Shown here one piece after another: positions 11,971 through 24,637 of a stretch of DNA of 64,000 nt. Position 1 is the stretch's first letter, and the number at the start of each line of letters is the position of its first letter. Origin of the DNA: Sambucus nigra (taxonomy: Eukaryota; Streptophyta; Magnoliopsida; Dipsacales; Adoxaceae). The position numbers and the translations under genes are program-made. The stretch lies in the NCBI GenBank assembly GCA_949130495.1, contig CASBWL010000040.1, positions 3,276,674-3,340,673 on the forward strand, read 5' to 3'. A model generated the notes under the pieces. It saw only the letters and a program-made list of their open reading frames with translations, searched no databases and was not told the origin of the DNA.

Positions 11971-14900
11971 AGAGGGTGAGAACTCGAAACAGCCCCCGAA
12001 CGGCCTCATGGGTGGCACCAACGTCTCCCACGGGGCCAATGTAACTCGTAGGAACTGACCCCGCATCCGCGGGACTCCCGGTTTGAGAATACGACGATAA
12101 TTTGCATATTTCTAGAGGTAGGCTTAAAAACGTGACTTTAGAGGTTGAGAACTCGATATATCCCCCGAACGGCCCCGTGGGTGGCACCAACACCTCCCAC
12201 GGGACCAATGTAACTCGTAGGAACCGACCGCGCAGCCATGGGACTCCCGGTTTGAGAATACGATAGGAATTTTCATATTTCAAGACTTAGGCTTGAAAAC
12301 ATGGCGTTAGAGGGTGAGAACTCGAAACAGCCCCTGAACGGTCCCGTGGGTGGCAGCAACACCTCCCACGAGGCCAACGTAACTCGTAGGAACTGACCCC
12401 GCATCCGCGGGACTCCCGGTTTGAGAATACGATGGTAATTTATATATTTCTAGACTTAGGCTTAAAAACGTGGCTTTAGGGGGGGAGAACACGAAACAGT
12501 CCCCGAACGGCCATGTGGGTGGCACCAACACCTCCCACGGGACCAATGTAACTCGTAGGAACCGACCGCGTAGCCGCGGGACTCCGGGTTTGAGAATACG
12601 ATAGGACTTTGCATATTTCTAGACTTAGGCTTAAAAACATGGCGTTAGAGGGTGAGAACTAGAAACAACCCCCGAATGGCCCCGTGGGTGGCACCAACAC
12701 CTCCCACAGGGCAAATGTAACTCATAGGAACTGACCCGACAACCGCGGGACTCCCGGTTTGAGAATACGATGAAAAATTACATATTTCTAGACTTAGGCT
12801 TAAAAACATGGCGTTATAGGGTGAGAACTCGAAACAGCCCCCAAACGGCCCCATGGGTGGCACCAACGCCCCACACGGGACCAATGTTACTCGTAGGAAC
12901 TGACCCCGTAGCCGCGGGTCTCCCGGTTTGAGAATACGATGATAATTTGCATATTTCTAGACTTAGGCTTAAAAATGTGGCTTTAGAGGGTCTGAACTCG
13001 GTACAGCACCCGAACAGCCCTGTGAGTGGCACCAACACCTCCCACGGGACCAATGTAACTCGTAGGAACCGACCGCGCAGCTGCGGGACTCCCGGTTTGA
13101 GAATACGATAGGAATTTGCATATTTATAGACTTAGGCTTAAAAACATGGCGTTAGAGGGTGAGAACTCGAAACAACCCCCGGACGGGTCCCGTGGGTGGC
13201 AGCAACACCTCCCACGGGGCCAATGTAACTGGTAGGAACTGACCCCGCAGCCGCGAGACTCCCGGTTTGGGAATACGACGGTAATTTGCATATTTCTAAA
13301 CTTAGGCTTAAAAATGTGGCGTTAGAGGGTGAGAACTCCAAACAGCCACCGAACGGCCCCGTGGGTGGCACCAACACCTCCCACGGGACCATTGTAACTC
13401 GTAGGAACTGACCCTGCAGCCGCGGGAATCCCGGTTTGAGAATACGATGGTAATTTGTATATTTCTAGACTTAGGATTAAAAACATGGCGTTAGAGGGTG
13501 AGAACTCAAAACAGCCCCCGAACGGCCCCGTGTGTGGCACCAACACCTCCCACGGGGCCAATATAACTCGTACGAACTGACCCCGTAGCCGCGGGACTCC
13601 CGGTTTGAGAATACGGCGGTAATTTGTATATTTCTAGACTTAGGCTTAAAAACATGGCGTTAGAGGGTGAGAACTCGAAACAACCCCCGAACGGCCCCGT
13701 GTGTGGCACCAACACCTCCCACGGGGCCAATGTAACTCGTACGAGCTGACCCCGTAGCCACGGCACTCCAGATTTGAGAATACGATGGTAATTTACATAT
13801 TTCTAAACTTAGGCTTAAAAATATGGCGTTAGAGGGTGAGAAGTTGAAACATCCACCGAACGGCCCCGTGGGCGGTACCAACACCTCCTACGGGACCAAT
13901 GTAAATCGAAGGAACCGACTGCACAGCCGCGGGACTCTCGGTTAGAGAATACGACGGTAATTTGCATATTTCTAGACTTAGGCTTAAAAACATGGCGTTA
14001 GAGGGTGAGAACTCGAAACAGCCCCCGAACGGCCCCATGGGTGGCACCAACGTCTCCCACGGGGCCAATGTAACTCGTAGGAAATGACCTCGCAGCCGCG
14101 GGACTCCCGGTTTGATAATACGACGGTAATTTGCATATTTTTAGACTTAGACTTAAAAATGTGGCGTTAGAGGGTGAGAACTCAAAACAGCCCCCGAACG
14201 GCCCCGTGGGTGGCACCAACATCTCCCACGGGGCCAATGTAACTCGTAGGAACGGACCCCGCAACCGCGGGACTCCCGGTTTGAGAATACGATGGTAATT
14301 TGCATATTTCTAGAGGTAGGCTTAAAAACGTGTCTTTAGAGGGCGAGAACTCGATATATCCTTCGAACGGCCCCGTGTGTGGCACCAACACCTCCCACGG
14401 GACCAATGTAACTCGTAGGAACCGACCGCGTAGCCGTGGGACTCCCGGTTTGAGAATACGATAGGAATTTGCATATTTCAAGACTTGGGCTTAAAAACGT
14501 GGCGTTTGGGGGTGAGAACACGAAACAACCACCGAACGGCTCCGTGGGTGGCACCAACACCTCCCACGGGACCAATGTAACTCGTAGGAACCGACCGCGC
14601 AGCCGCGGGACTCCGGGTTTGAGAATACGACGGTAATTTACATATTTCTAGACTTCGGCTTAAAAACATGGCTTTAGAGGGTCTGAACTCGATACAGCAC
14701 CTGAACGGCCCCGTGGGTGGCACTAACACCTCCCACGGGACCAACGTAACTCGTAGGAACCGATCGCGCAGCTGCGGAACTCCCGTTTTGAGAATACAAT
14801 AGGAATTTGCATATTTCTATACTTAGGCTTAAAAACATGGCGTTAGAGGGTGAGAACTCGAAACAGCCCCCGAAAGGTCCCGTGGGTGGCACCAACACCT

Positions 14901-15687
14901 CCCACGGGGCCAATGTAACTCGAAGGAACTGACCCCGCAGCCGCGGGACTCCCGGTTTGAGAATACGACGGTAATTTGCATATTTCTAGACTTAGGCTTA
15001 AAAACGTGGCGTTAGAGGGTGAGAACTCGAAACAGCCCCCGAACCGCCCCGTGGGTGGCACCAACACCTCCCACGTGGTCAACGTAACTCGTAGGAACTG
15101 ACCCCGCAGCCGCGGGACTCCCGGTTTGAGAATACGATGGTAATTTATATATTTCTAGACTTATGCTTAAAAACGTGGCGTTAGGGGGTGAGAACACGAA
15201 ACAGCCCCCGAATGGCCCCGTGGGTGGCACCAACACCTCCCACGGGACCAATGTAACTCGTAGGAACCGACCGCGCAGCCGCGGGACTCCGGGTTTGAGA
15301 ATACGACGGTAATTTACATATTTCTAGACTTCGGCTTAAAAACATGGCGTTAGAGGGCGAGAACTAGAAACAACCTCCGAACGGCCCCGTTGGTGGCACC
15401 AACACCTCCCACGGGGTAAATGTAAGTCATAGGAACTGACCCCGTAGCCGCGGGACTCCCGGTTTGAGAATACGATGGTAATTTGCATATTTCTTGACTT
15501 AGGCTTAAAAACGTGGCGTTAGAGGGTGAGAACTCGAAACAGCCCCCGAACGGCCCCGTAGGTGGCACCAACACCACCCACGGGGCCAATCTAACTGGTA
15601 GGAACTGACCCCGCAGCCGCGGGACTCCCGATTTGAGAATACTACGGTAATTTGCATATTATTAGACTTAGGCTTAAAAACGTGGCG
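11125..15687. repeat. Core HOR unit C1, 27 monomers
   Basis: 4563 bp from one GAGGCCAACGTAAC opening monomer to the next at 15688. It is colinear with C2 but lacks three monomers: two corresponding to about 16.87-17.20 kb and one corresponding to the monomer near 18220. The TCTAGAGGTAGGC marker variant occurs twice (12111 and 14310), as in every normal core unit. Confidence 0.85.
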
Positions 15688-18600
15688 TTAGAGGGTGAGA
15701 ACTCGAAACAGCCCCCGAACGGCCCCGTGGGTGGCACCAACACCTCCCACGAGGCCAACGTAACTCGTAGGAACTGATCCCGCAGCCGCACGACTCCCGA
15801 TTTGAGAATACGATGGTAATTTATATATTTCTAGACTTAGGCTTAAAAACGTGGCTTTAGAGGATGAGAACACGAAACAGCCCCCGAACGGCCCTGTGGG
15901 TGGCTCCAACACCTCCCACGGGACCAATGTAACTCGTAGTAACTGACCCCGCAGCCGCGGGTCTCCCGGTTTGAGAATACGATGGTAATTTGCATATTTC
16001 TAGACTTAGGCTTAAAAACGTGGTTTTAGAGGGTCTGAACTCGATACAGCCTCGAACGGCCCCGTGGGTGGCACCAACACCTCCCATGGAACCAATGTAA
16101 CTCGTAGGAACTGACCGCGCAGCTGCGGGACTCCCGGTTTGAGAATATGATAGGAATTTGCATATTTCTAGACTTAGGCTTAAAAACATGGCGTTAGAGG
16201 GTGAGAACTAGAAACAGCCCCCTAACGATCTCGTGGGTGGCAGTAACACCTCCCACGTGGCCAATGTAACTCGTAGGAACTGACCCCGTAGCCGCGGGAC
16301 TCCCGGTTTGAGAATACGATGGTAATTTGCATATTTCTCGACTTAGGCTTAAAAACGTGGCGTTAGAGGGTGAGAACTCGAAACAGCCCCCGAACGGCCC
16401 CGTAGGTGGCACCAACACAACCCACGGGGCCAATCTAACTGGTAGGAACTGACCCCGCAGCCGCGGGACTCCCGATTTGAGAATACGACGGTAATTTGCA
16501 TATTTTTAGACTTAGGCTAAAAAACATGGCGTTAGAGGGTGAGAACTCGAAACAGCCCCCGAACGGCCCCATGGGTGGCACCAACGTCTCCCACGGGGCC
16601 AATGTAACTCGTAGGAACTGACCCCGCAGCCGCGGGACTTCCGGTTTGAGAATACGACGATAATTTGCATATTTCTAGAGGTAGGCTTAAAAACGTGGCT
16701 TTAGAGGGTGAGAACTCGATATATCCCCCGAACGGCACCGTGGGTGGCACCAACACCTCCCACGGGACCAATGTAACTCGTAGGAACCGACCGCGCAGCC
16801 ATGGGACTCCCGGTTTGAGAATACGATAGGAATTTTCATATTTCAAGACTTAGGCTTGAAAATATGGCGTTAGAGGCTAAGAACTCGAAACAGCCCCTGA
16901 ACGGTCCCGTGGGTGGCAGCAACACCTCCCACGGGGTCAATGTAACTCATAGGAACTGACCCCGTAGCCGCGGGACTCCCGGTTTGGGAATACGACGGTA
17001 ATTTGTATATTTCTAGACTTAGGCTTGAAAACGTGGCGTTAGAGGGTGAGAACTCGAAATAGCCCCCGAATGGCCTCGTGGGTGGCGCCCACACCTCCCA
17101 CGGGGCCAATGTAACTCGTAGGAACTGACCCCGCAGCCGCGGGACTCCCGGTTTGAGAATAAGACTGTAATTTGCATATTTCTAGACTTAGGCTTAAAAA
17201 CGTGGCGTTAGAGGGTGAGAACTCGAAACAGCCCCCGAACGGCCCCGTGGGTGGCACCAACACCTCCCACGAGGCCAACGTAACTCGTAGGAACTGACCC
17301 CGCAGCCGCGGGACTCCCCGTTTGAGAATACGATGCTAATTCATATATTTCTTGACTTAGGCTTAAAAATGTGGCTTTAGGGGGGGAGAACACGAAACAG
17401 CCCCCGAACGGCCATGTGGGTGGCACCAACACCTCCCACGGGACCAATGTAACTCGTAGGAACCGACTGCGTAGCCGCGGGACTCCGGGTTTGAGAATAC
17501 GATAGGACTTTGCATATTTCTAGACTTAGGCTTAAAAACATGGCGTTAGAGGGTGAGAACTAGAAACAACCCCCGAATGGCCCCGTGGGTGGCACCAACA
17601 CCTCCCACGGGGCAAATGTAACTCATAGGAACTGACCCGACAACTGCGGGACTCCCGGTTTGAGAATACGACGAAAAATTACATATATCTAGACTTAGGC
17701 TTAAAAATATGGCGTTAGAGGGTGAGAACTCGAAACAGCCCCCGAACGGCCCCATGGGTGACACCAACACCCCACACGGGACCAATGTAACTCGTAGGAA
17801 CTCACCCCGTAGCCGCGGGTCTCCCGGTTTGAGAATACGATGATAATTTGCATATTTCTAGACTTAGGCTTAAAAATGTGGCTTAGAGGGTCTGAACTCG
17901 GTATAGCACCCGAACAGCCCTGTGAGTGGCACCAACACCTCCCACGGGACCAATGTAACTCGTAGGAACCGACCGCGCAGCTGCGGGACTCCCGGTTTGA
18001 GAATACGAAAGGAATTTGTATATTTATAGACTTAGGCTTAAAAACATGGCGTTAGAGGGTGAGAACTCGAAACAGCCCCCGGACGGTCCCGTGGGTGGCA
18101 GCAACACCTCCCACGGGGCCAATGTAACTGGTAGGAACTGACCCCGCAGCCGCGAGACTCCCGGTTTGGGAATACGATGGTAATTTGCATATTTCTAGAC
18201 TTAGGCTTAAAAATGTGGCGTTAGAGGGTGAGAACTCCAAACAGCCACCGAACGGCCACGTGGGTGGCACCAACAAGTCCCACGGGGCCAGTGTAACTCG
18301 TAGGAACTGACCCCGCAGCCGCGGAACTCCCAGTTTGAGAATACGATGTTAATTTGCATATTTCTAGACTTAGGCTTAAAAAGTGGCTTTAGAGGGTGAG
18401 AACACGAAACAGCCTCCGAACGGCCCCGTAGGTGGCACCAACACCTCCCACGGGAACAATGTAACTCGTAGGAACTGACCCTGCAGCCACGGGAATCCCG
18501 GTTTGAGAATACCATGGTAATTTGTATATTTCTAGACTTAGGATTAAAAACATGGCGTTAGAGGGTGAGAACTCAAAACAGCCCCCGAACGGCCCCGTGT

Positions 18601-21600
18601 GTGGCACCAACACCTCCCACGGGGCCAATATAACTCGTACGAACTGACCCCGTAGCCGCGGGACTCCCGGTTTGAGAATACGGCGGTAATTTGTATATTT
18701 CTAGACTTAGGCTTAAAAACATGGCGTTAGAGGGTGAGAACTCGAAACAGCCCCCGAACGGCCCCGTGTGTGGCACCAACACCTCCCACGGGGCCAATGT
18801 AACTCGTACGAGCTGACCCCGTAGCCACGGCACTCCAGATTTGAGAATACGATGGTAATTTACATATTTCTAAACTTAGGCTTAAAAATGTGGCGTTAGA
18901 GGGTGAGAAGTCGAAACAGCCCCCGAACGGCCCCGTGGGCGATACCAACACCTCCTACGGGACCAATGTAACTCGAAGGAACCGATTGCACAGCCCCGGG
19001 ACTCTCGGTTAGAGAATACGACGGTAATTTGCATATTTCTAGACTTAGGCTTAAAAACATGGCGTTAAAGGGTGAGAAATCGAAACAACCCCCGAACGGC
19101 CCCATGGGTGGCACCAACGTCTCCCACGGGGCCAATGTAACTCGTAGGAAATGACCTGGCAGCCGCGTGACTCCCGGTTTGAGAATACGACGGTAATTTG
19201 CATATTTTTAGACTTAGACTTAAAAACGTGGCGTTAGAGGGTGAGAACTCAAAACAGCCCCCGAACGGCCCCGTGGGTGGCACCAACACCTCCCACGGGG
19301 CCAATGTAACTCGTAGGAACGGACCCCGCAGCCGCGGGACTCCCGGTTTGAGAATACGACGGTAATTTGCATATTTCTAGAGGTAGGCTTAAAACATGTC
19401 TTTAGAGGGTGAGAACTCGATATATCCCCCGAACGGCCCCGTGTGTGGCACCAACACCTGCCACGGGACCAATGTAACTCGTAGGAACCGACCGCGTAGC
19501 CGTGGGACTCCCGGTTTGAGAATACGATAGGAATTTGCATATTTCAAGACTTGGGCTTAAAAACGTGGCGTTAGGGGGTGAGAACACGAAACAGCCCCCG
19601 AACGGCCCCGTGGGTGGCACCAACACCTCCCACGGGACCAATGTAACTCGTAGGAACCGACCGCGCAACCGCGTGACTCCGGGTTTGAGAATACGACGGT
19701 AATTTACATATTTCTAGACTTCGGCTTAAAAATATGGCTTTAGAGGGTCTGAACTCGATACAGCACCTGAACGGCCCCGTGTGTGGCACCAACACCTCCC
19801 ACGGGAGCAATGTAACTCGTAGGAACCGACCGCGCAGCTGCGAAACTCCCGTTTTGAGAATACAATAGGAATTTTCATATTTCTATACTTAGGCTTAAAA
19901 ACATGGCGTTAGAGGGAGAGAACTCGAAACAGCCCCCGAACGGTCCCGTGGGTGGCACCAACACCTCCCACGGGGCCAATGTAACTCGTAGGAACTGACC
20001 CCGCAGCCGTGGGACTCCCGGTTTGAGAATACGACGGTAATTTTTATATTTCTAGACTTAGGCTTAAAAACGTGGCGTTAGAGGGTGAGAACTCGAAACA
20101 GCCCCCGAACGGCCCCGTGGGTGGCACCAACACCTCCCACGAGGTCAACGTAACTCGTAGGAACTGACCCCGCAGCCGCGGGACTCCCGATTTGAGAATA
20201 CGATGGTAATTTATATATTTCTAGACTTATGCTTAAAAACGTGGCGTTAGGGGGTGAGAACACGAAACAGCCCCCGAATGGCCCCTTGGGTGGCACCAAC
20301 ACCTCCCACGGGACCAATGTAACTCGTAGGAACCGACCGCATAGCCGCGGGACTCCGGGTTTGAGAATACGACGGTAATTTACATATTTCTAGACTTCGG
20401 CTTAAAAACATGGCGTTAGAGGGCGAGAACAAGAAACAACCACCGAACGGCCCCGTTGGTGGCACCAACACCTCCCACGGGGTAAATGTAACTCGTAGGA
20501 ACTGACCCCGTAACCGCGGGACTCCCGGTTTGAGAATACGATGGTAATTTGCATATTTCTTGACTTGGGCTTAAAAACGTGGCGTTAGAGGATGAGAACT
20601 CGAAACAGCCCCCGAACGGCCCCGTAGGTGGCACCAACACCACCCACGGGGCCAATCTAACTGGTAGGAACTGACCCCGCAGCCGCGGGACTCCCGATTT
20701 GAGAATACTACGGTAATTTGCATATTTTTAGACTTAGGCATAAAAACGTGGCGTTAGAGGGTGAGAATTCGAAACAGCCCCCGAACGGCCCCGTGGGTGG
20801 CACCAACACCTCCCACGGGGCCAACGTAACTCGTAGGAACTGACCCCGCAGCCGCACGACTCCCGGTTTGAGAAGACGATGGTAATTTATATATTTCTAG
20901 ACTTAGGCTTAAAAACGTGGCTTTAGAGGATGAGAACACGAAACAGCCCCCGTACGGCCCCGTGGGTGGCACCAACACCTCCCACGGGACCAATGTAACT
21001 CGTAGGAACTGACCCCGCAGCCGCGGGTCTCCCGGTTTGAGAATACGACGGTAATTTGCATATTTCTAGCTTTAGGCTTAAAAACGTGGCTTTAGAGGGT
21101 CTGAACTCGATACAGCCTCGAACGGCCCCGTGGGTGGCACCAACACCTCCCATGGAACCAATGTAACTCGTAGGAACTGACCGCGCAGCTGCGGGACTCC
21201 CGGTTTGAGAATACGATAGGAATTTGCATATTTCTAGACTTAGGCTTAAAAACATGGCGTTAGAGGGTGAGAACTCGAAACAGCCCCCGAACGATCTCGT
21301 GGGTGGCAGCAACACCTCCCACGTGGCCAATGTAACTCGTAGGAACTGACCCCGTAGCCGCGGGACTCCCGGTTTGAGAATACGACGGTAATTTGCATAT
21401 TTCTCGACTTAGGCTTAAAAACGTGGCGTTAGAGGGTGAGAACTCGAATGAGCCTCCGAACGGCCCTGTAGGTGGCACCAACACAACCCACGGGGCCAAT
21501 CTAACTGGTAGAAACTGACCCCGCAGTCGCGGGACTCCCGATTTGAGAATACGACGGTAATTTGCATATTTTTAGACTTTGGCTTAAAAACATGGCGTTA

Positions 21601-23054
21601 GAGGGTGAGAACTCGAAACAGCCCCCGAACGGCCCCATGGGTGGCACCAACGTCTCCCACGGGGCCAATGTAACTCGTAGGAACTGACCCCGCAGCCGCG
21701 GGACTTCCGGTTTGAGAATACGATGATAATTTGCATATTTCTAGAGGTAGGCTTAAAAACGTCGCTTTAGAGGGTGAGAAATCGATATATCCCCCGAACG
21801 GCACCGTGGGTGGCACCAACACCTCCCACGGGACCAATGTAACTCGTAGGAACCTACCGCGCAGCCATGGGACTCCCGGTTTGAGAATACGATAGGAATT
21901 TTCATATTTCAAGACGTAGGCTTGAAAACATGGCGTTAGAGGGTGAGAACTCGAAACAGCCCCTGAACGGTCCCGTGGGTGGCAGCAACACCTCCCACGG
22001 AGCCAATGTAACTCGTAGGAACTGACCCCGCAGCCGCGGGACTCCCGGTTTGAGAATAAGACTGTAATTTGCATATTTCTAGACTTAGGCTTAAAAACGT
22101 GGCGTTAGAGGGTGAGAACTCGAAACAGCCCCCGAACGGCCCCATGGGTGGCACCAACACCCCACACGGGACCAATGTAACTCGTAGGAACTGACCCCGT
22201 AGCCGCGGGTCTCCCGGTTTGAGAATACGATGATAATTTGCATATTTCTAGACTTAGGCTTAAAAATGTGGCTTAGAGGGTCTGAACTCGGTACAGCACC
22301 CGAACAGCCCTGTGAGTGGTACCAACACCTCCCACGGGACCAATGTAACTCGTAGGAACCGACCGCACAGCTGCGGGACTCTCGGTTTGAGAATACGATA
22401 GGAATTTGCATATTTATAGACTTAGGATTAAAAACATGGCGTTAGAGGGTGAGAACTCAAAACAGCCCCCGAACGGCCCCGTGTGTGGCACCAACACCTC
22501 CCACGGGGCCAATATAACTCGTACGAACTGACCCCGTAGCCGCGGGACTCCCGGTTTGAGAATACGGCGGTAATTTGTATATTTCTAGACTTAGGCTTAA
22601 AACATGGCGTTAGAGGGTGAGAACTCGAAACAGCCCCCGAACGGCCCCGTGTGTGGCACCAACACCTCCCACGGGGCCAATGTAACTCGTACGAGCTGAC
22701 CCCGTAGCCACGGCACTCCAGATTTGAGAATACGACGGTAATTTACATATTTATAAACTTAGGCTTCAAAATGTGGCGTTAGAGGGTGAGAAGTCGAAAC
22801 AGCCCCCGAACGGCCCCGTGGGCGATACCAACACCTCCTACGGGACCAATGTAACTCGAAGGAACCGATTGCACAGCCCCGGGACTCTCGGTTAGAGAAT
22901 ACGACGGTAATTTGCATATTTCTAGACTTAGACTTAAAAACATGGCGTTAGAGGGTGAGAAATCGAAACAACCCCCGAACGGCCCCATGGGTGGCACCAA
23001 CGTCTCCCACGGGGCCAATGTAACTCGTAGGAAATGACCTCGCAGCCGCGTGAC
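14105..23054. repeat. 8950-bp tandem segmental duplication, left copy
   Basis: This 53-monomer segment spans parts of C1 and C3 and all of C2. It is followed directly by its copy at 23055. Left of 14105 and right of 32004 the 8950-bp match drops to ordinary HOR similarity, so the edges are at about these points. Reading side by side I noticed roughly twenty substitutions over the full length and no length change, for example A/C near 14531, A/T near 14665, A/T near 15625, G/T near 16107 and G/T near 20286. Confidence 0.9.
15688..20753. repeat. Core HOR unit C2, 30 monomers
   Basis: 5066 bp, the longest simple core unit. TCTAGAGGTAGGC markers are at 16674 and 19376. It holds one extra monomer at about 16.9-17.1 kb that matches 9131-9352 in region B and is missing from C1, C3, C5, C6 and C7. 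It repeats 8950 bp downstream as C4. Confidence 0.88.
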
Positions 23055-24637
23055 TCCCGGTTTGATAATACGACGGTAATTTGCATATTTTTAGACTTAG
23101 ACTTAAAAACGTGGCGTTAGAGGGTGAGAACTCAAAACAGCCCCCGAACGGCCCCGTGGGTGGCACCAACATCTCCCACGGGGCCAATGTAACTCGTAGG
23201 AACGGACCCCGCAACCGCGGGACTCCCGGTTTGAGAATACGATGGTAATTTGCATATTTCTAGAGGTAGGCTTAAAAACGTGTCTTTAGAGGGCGAGAAC
23301 TCGATATATCCTTCGAACGGCCCCGTGTGTGGCACCAACACCTCCCACGGGACCAATGTAACTCGTAGGAACCGACCGCGTAGCCGTGGGACTCCCGGTT
23401 TGAGAATACGATAGGAATTTGCATATTTCAAGACTTGGGCTTAAAAACGTGGCGTTTGGGGGTGAGAACACGAAACAACCCCCGAACGGCTCCGTGGGTG
23501 GCACCAACACCTCCCACGGGACCAATGTAACTCGTAGGAACCGACCGCGCAGCCGCGGGACTCCGGGTTTGAGAATACGACGGTAATTTACATATTTCTA
23601 GACTTCGGCTTAAATACATGGCTTTAGAGGGTCTGAACTCGATACAGCACCTGAACGGCCCCGTGGGTGGCACTAACACCTCCCACGGGACCAACGTAAC
23701 TCGTAGGAACCGATCGCGCAGCTGCGGAACTCCCGTTTTGAGAATACAATAGGAATTTGCATATTTCTATACTTAGGCTTAAAAACATGGCGTTAGAGGG
23801 TGAGAACTCGAAACAGCCCCCGAAAGGTCCCGTGGGTGGCACCAACACCTCCCACGGGGCCAATGTAACTCGAAGGAACTGACCCCGCAGCCGCGGGACT
23901 CCCGGTTTGAGAATACGACGGTAATTTGCATATTTCTAGACTTAGGCTTAAAAACGTGGCGTTAGAGGGTGAGAACTCGAAACAGCCCCCGAACCGCCCC
24001 GTGGGTGGCACCAACACCTCCCACGTGGTCAACGTAACTCGTAGGAACTGACCCCGCAGCCGCGGGACTCCCGGTTTGAGAATACGATGGTAATTTATAT
24101 ATTTCTAGACTTATGCTTAAAAACGTGGCGTTAGGGGGTGAGAACACGAAACAGCCCCCGAATGGCCCCGTGGGTGGCACCAACACCTCCCACGGGACCA
24201 ATGTAACTCGTAGGAACCGACCGCGCAGCCGCGGGACTCCGGGTTTGAGAATACGACGGTAATTTACATATTTCTAGACTTCGGCTTAAAAACATGGCGT
24301 TAGAGGGCGAGAACTAGAAACAACCTCCGAACGGCCCCGTTGGTGGCACCAACACCTCCCACGGGGTAAATGTAAGTCATAGGAACTGACCCCGTAGCCG
24401 CGGGACTCCCGGTTTGAGAATACGATGGTAATTTGCATATTTCTTGACTTAGGCTTAAAAACGTGGCGTTAGAGGGTGAGAACTCGAAACAGCCCCCGAA
24501 CGGCCCCGTAGGTGGCACCAACACCACCCACGGGGCCAATCTAACTGGTAGGAACTGACCCCGCTGCCGCGGGACTCCCGATTTGAGAATACTACGGTAA
24601 TTTGCATATTATTAGACTTAGGCTTAAAAACGTGGCG
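20754..24637. repeat. Core HOR unit C3, 23 monomers
   Basis: 3884 bp. Relative to C2 it lacks the extra patch monomer and two separate blocks of three monomers (about 507 bp each). The joins are near 22135, where a monomer switches from one type to the CCATGGGTGG, ACCCCACACG type, and near 22425, where TATAGACTTAGG runs into ATTAAAAACATGG. Markers TCTAGAGGTAGGC are at 21740 and 23260. It repeats as C5. Confidence 0.87.

Noticed and set aside
14510..14520. Telomere-like TTAGGG or TTTAGAGGG strings in monomer starts
   Set aside because: GCGTTAGGGGG and CTTTAGAGGGT are single variants of the monomer start, once per 169 bp, not tandem telomere repeats.
21598..22074. 158-codon open frame, repeated at 30548-31024
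   Set aside because: The second copy exists only because of the 8950-bp segmental duplication; conservation reflects recent copying and not protein function.
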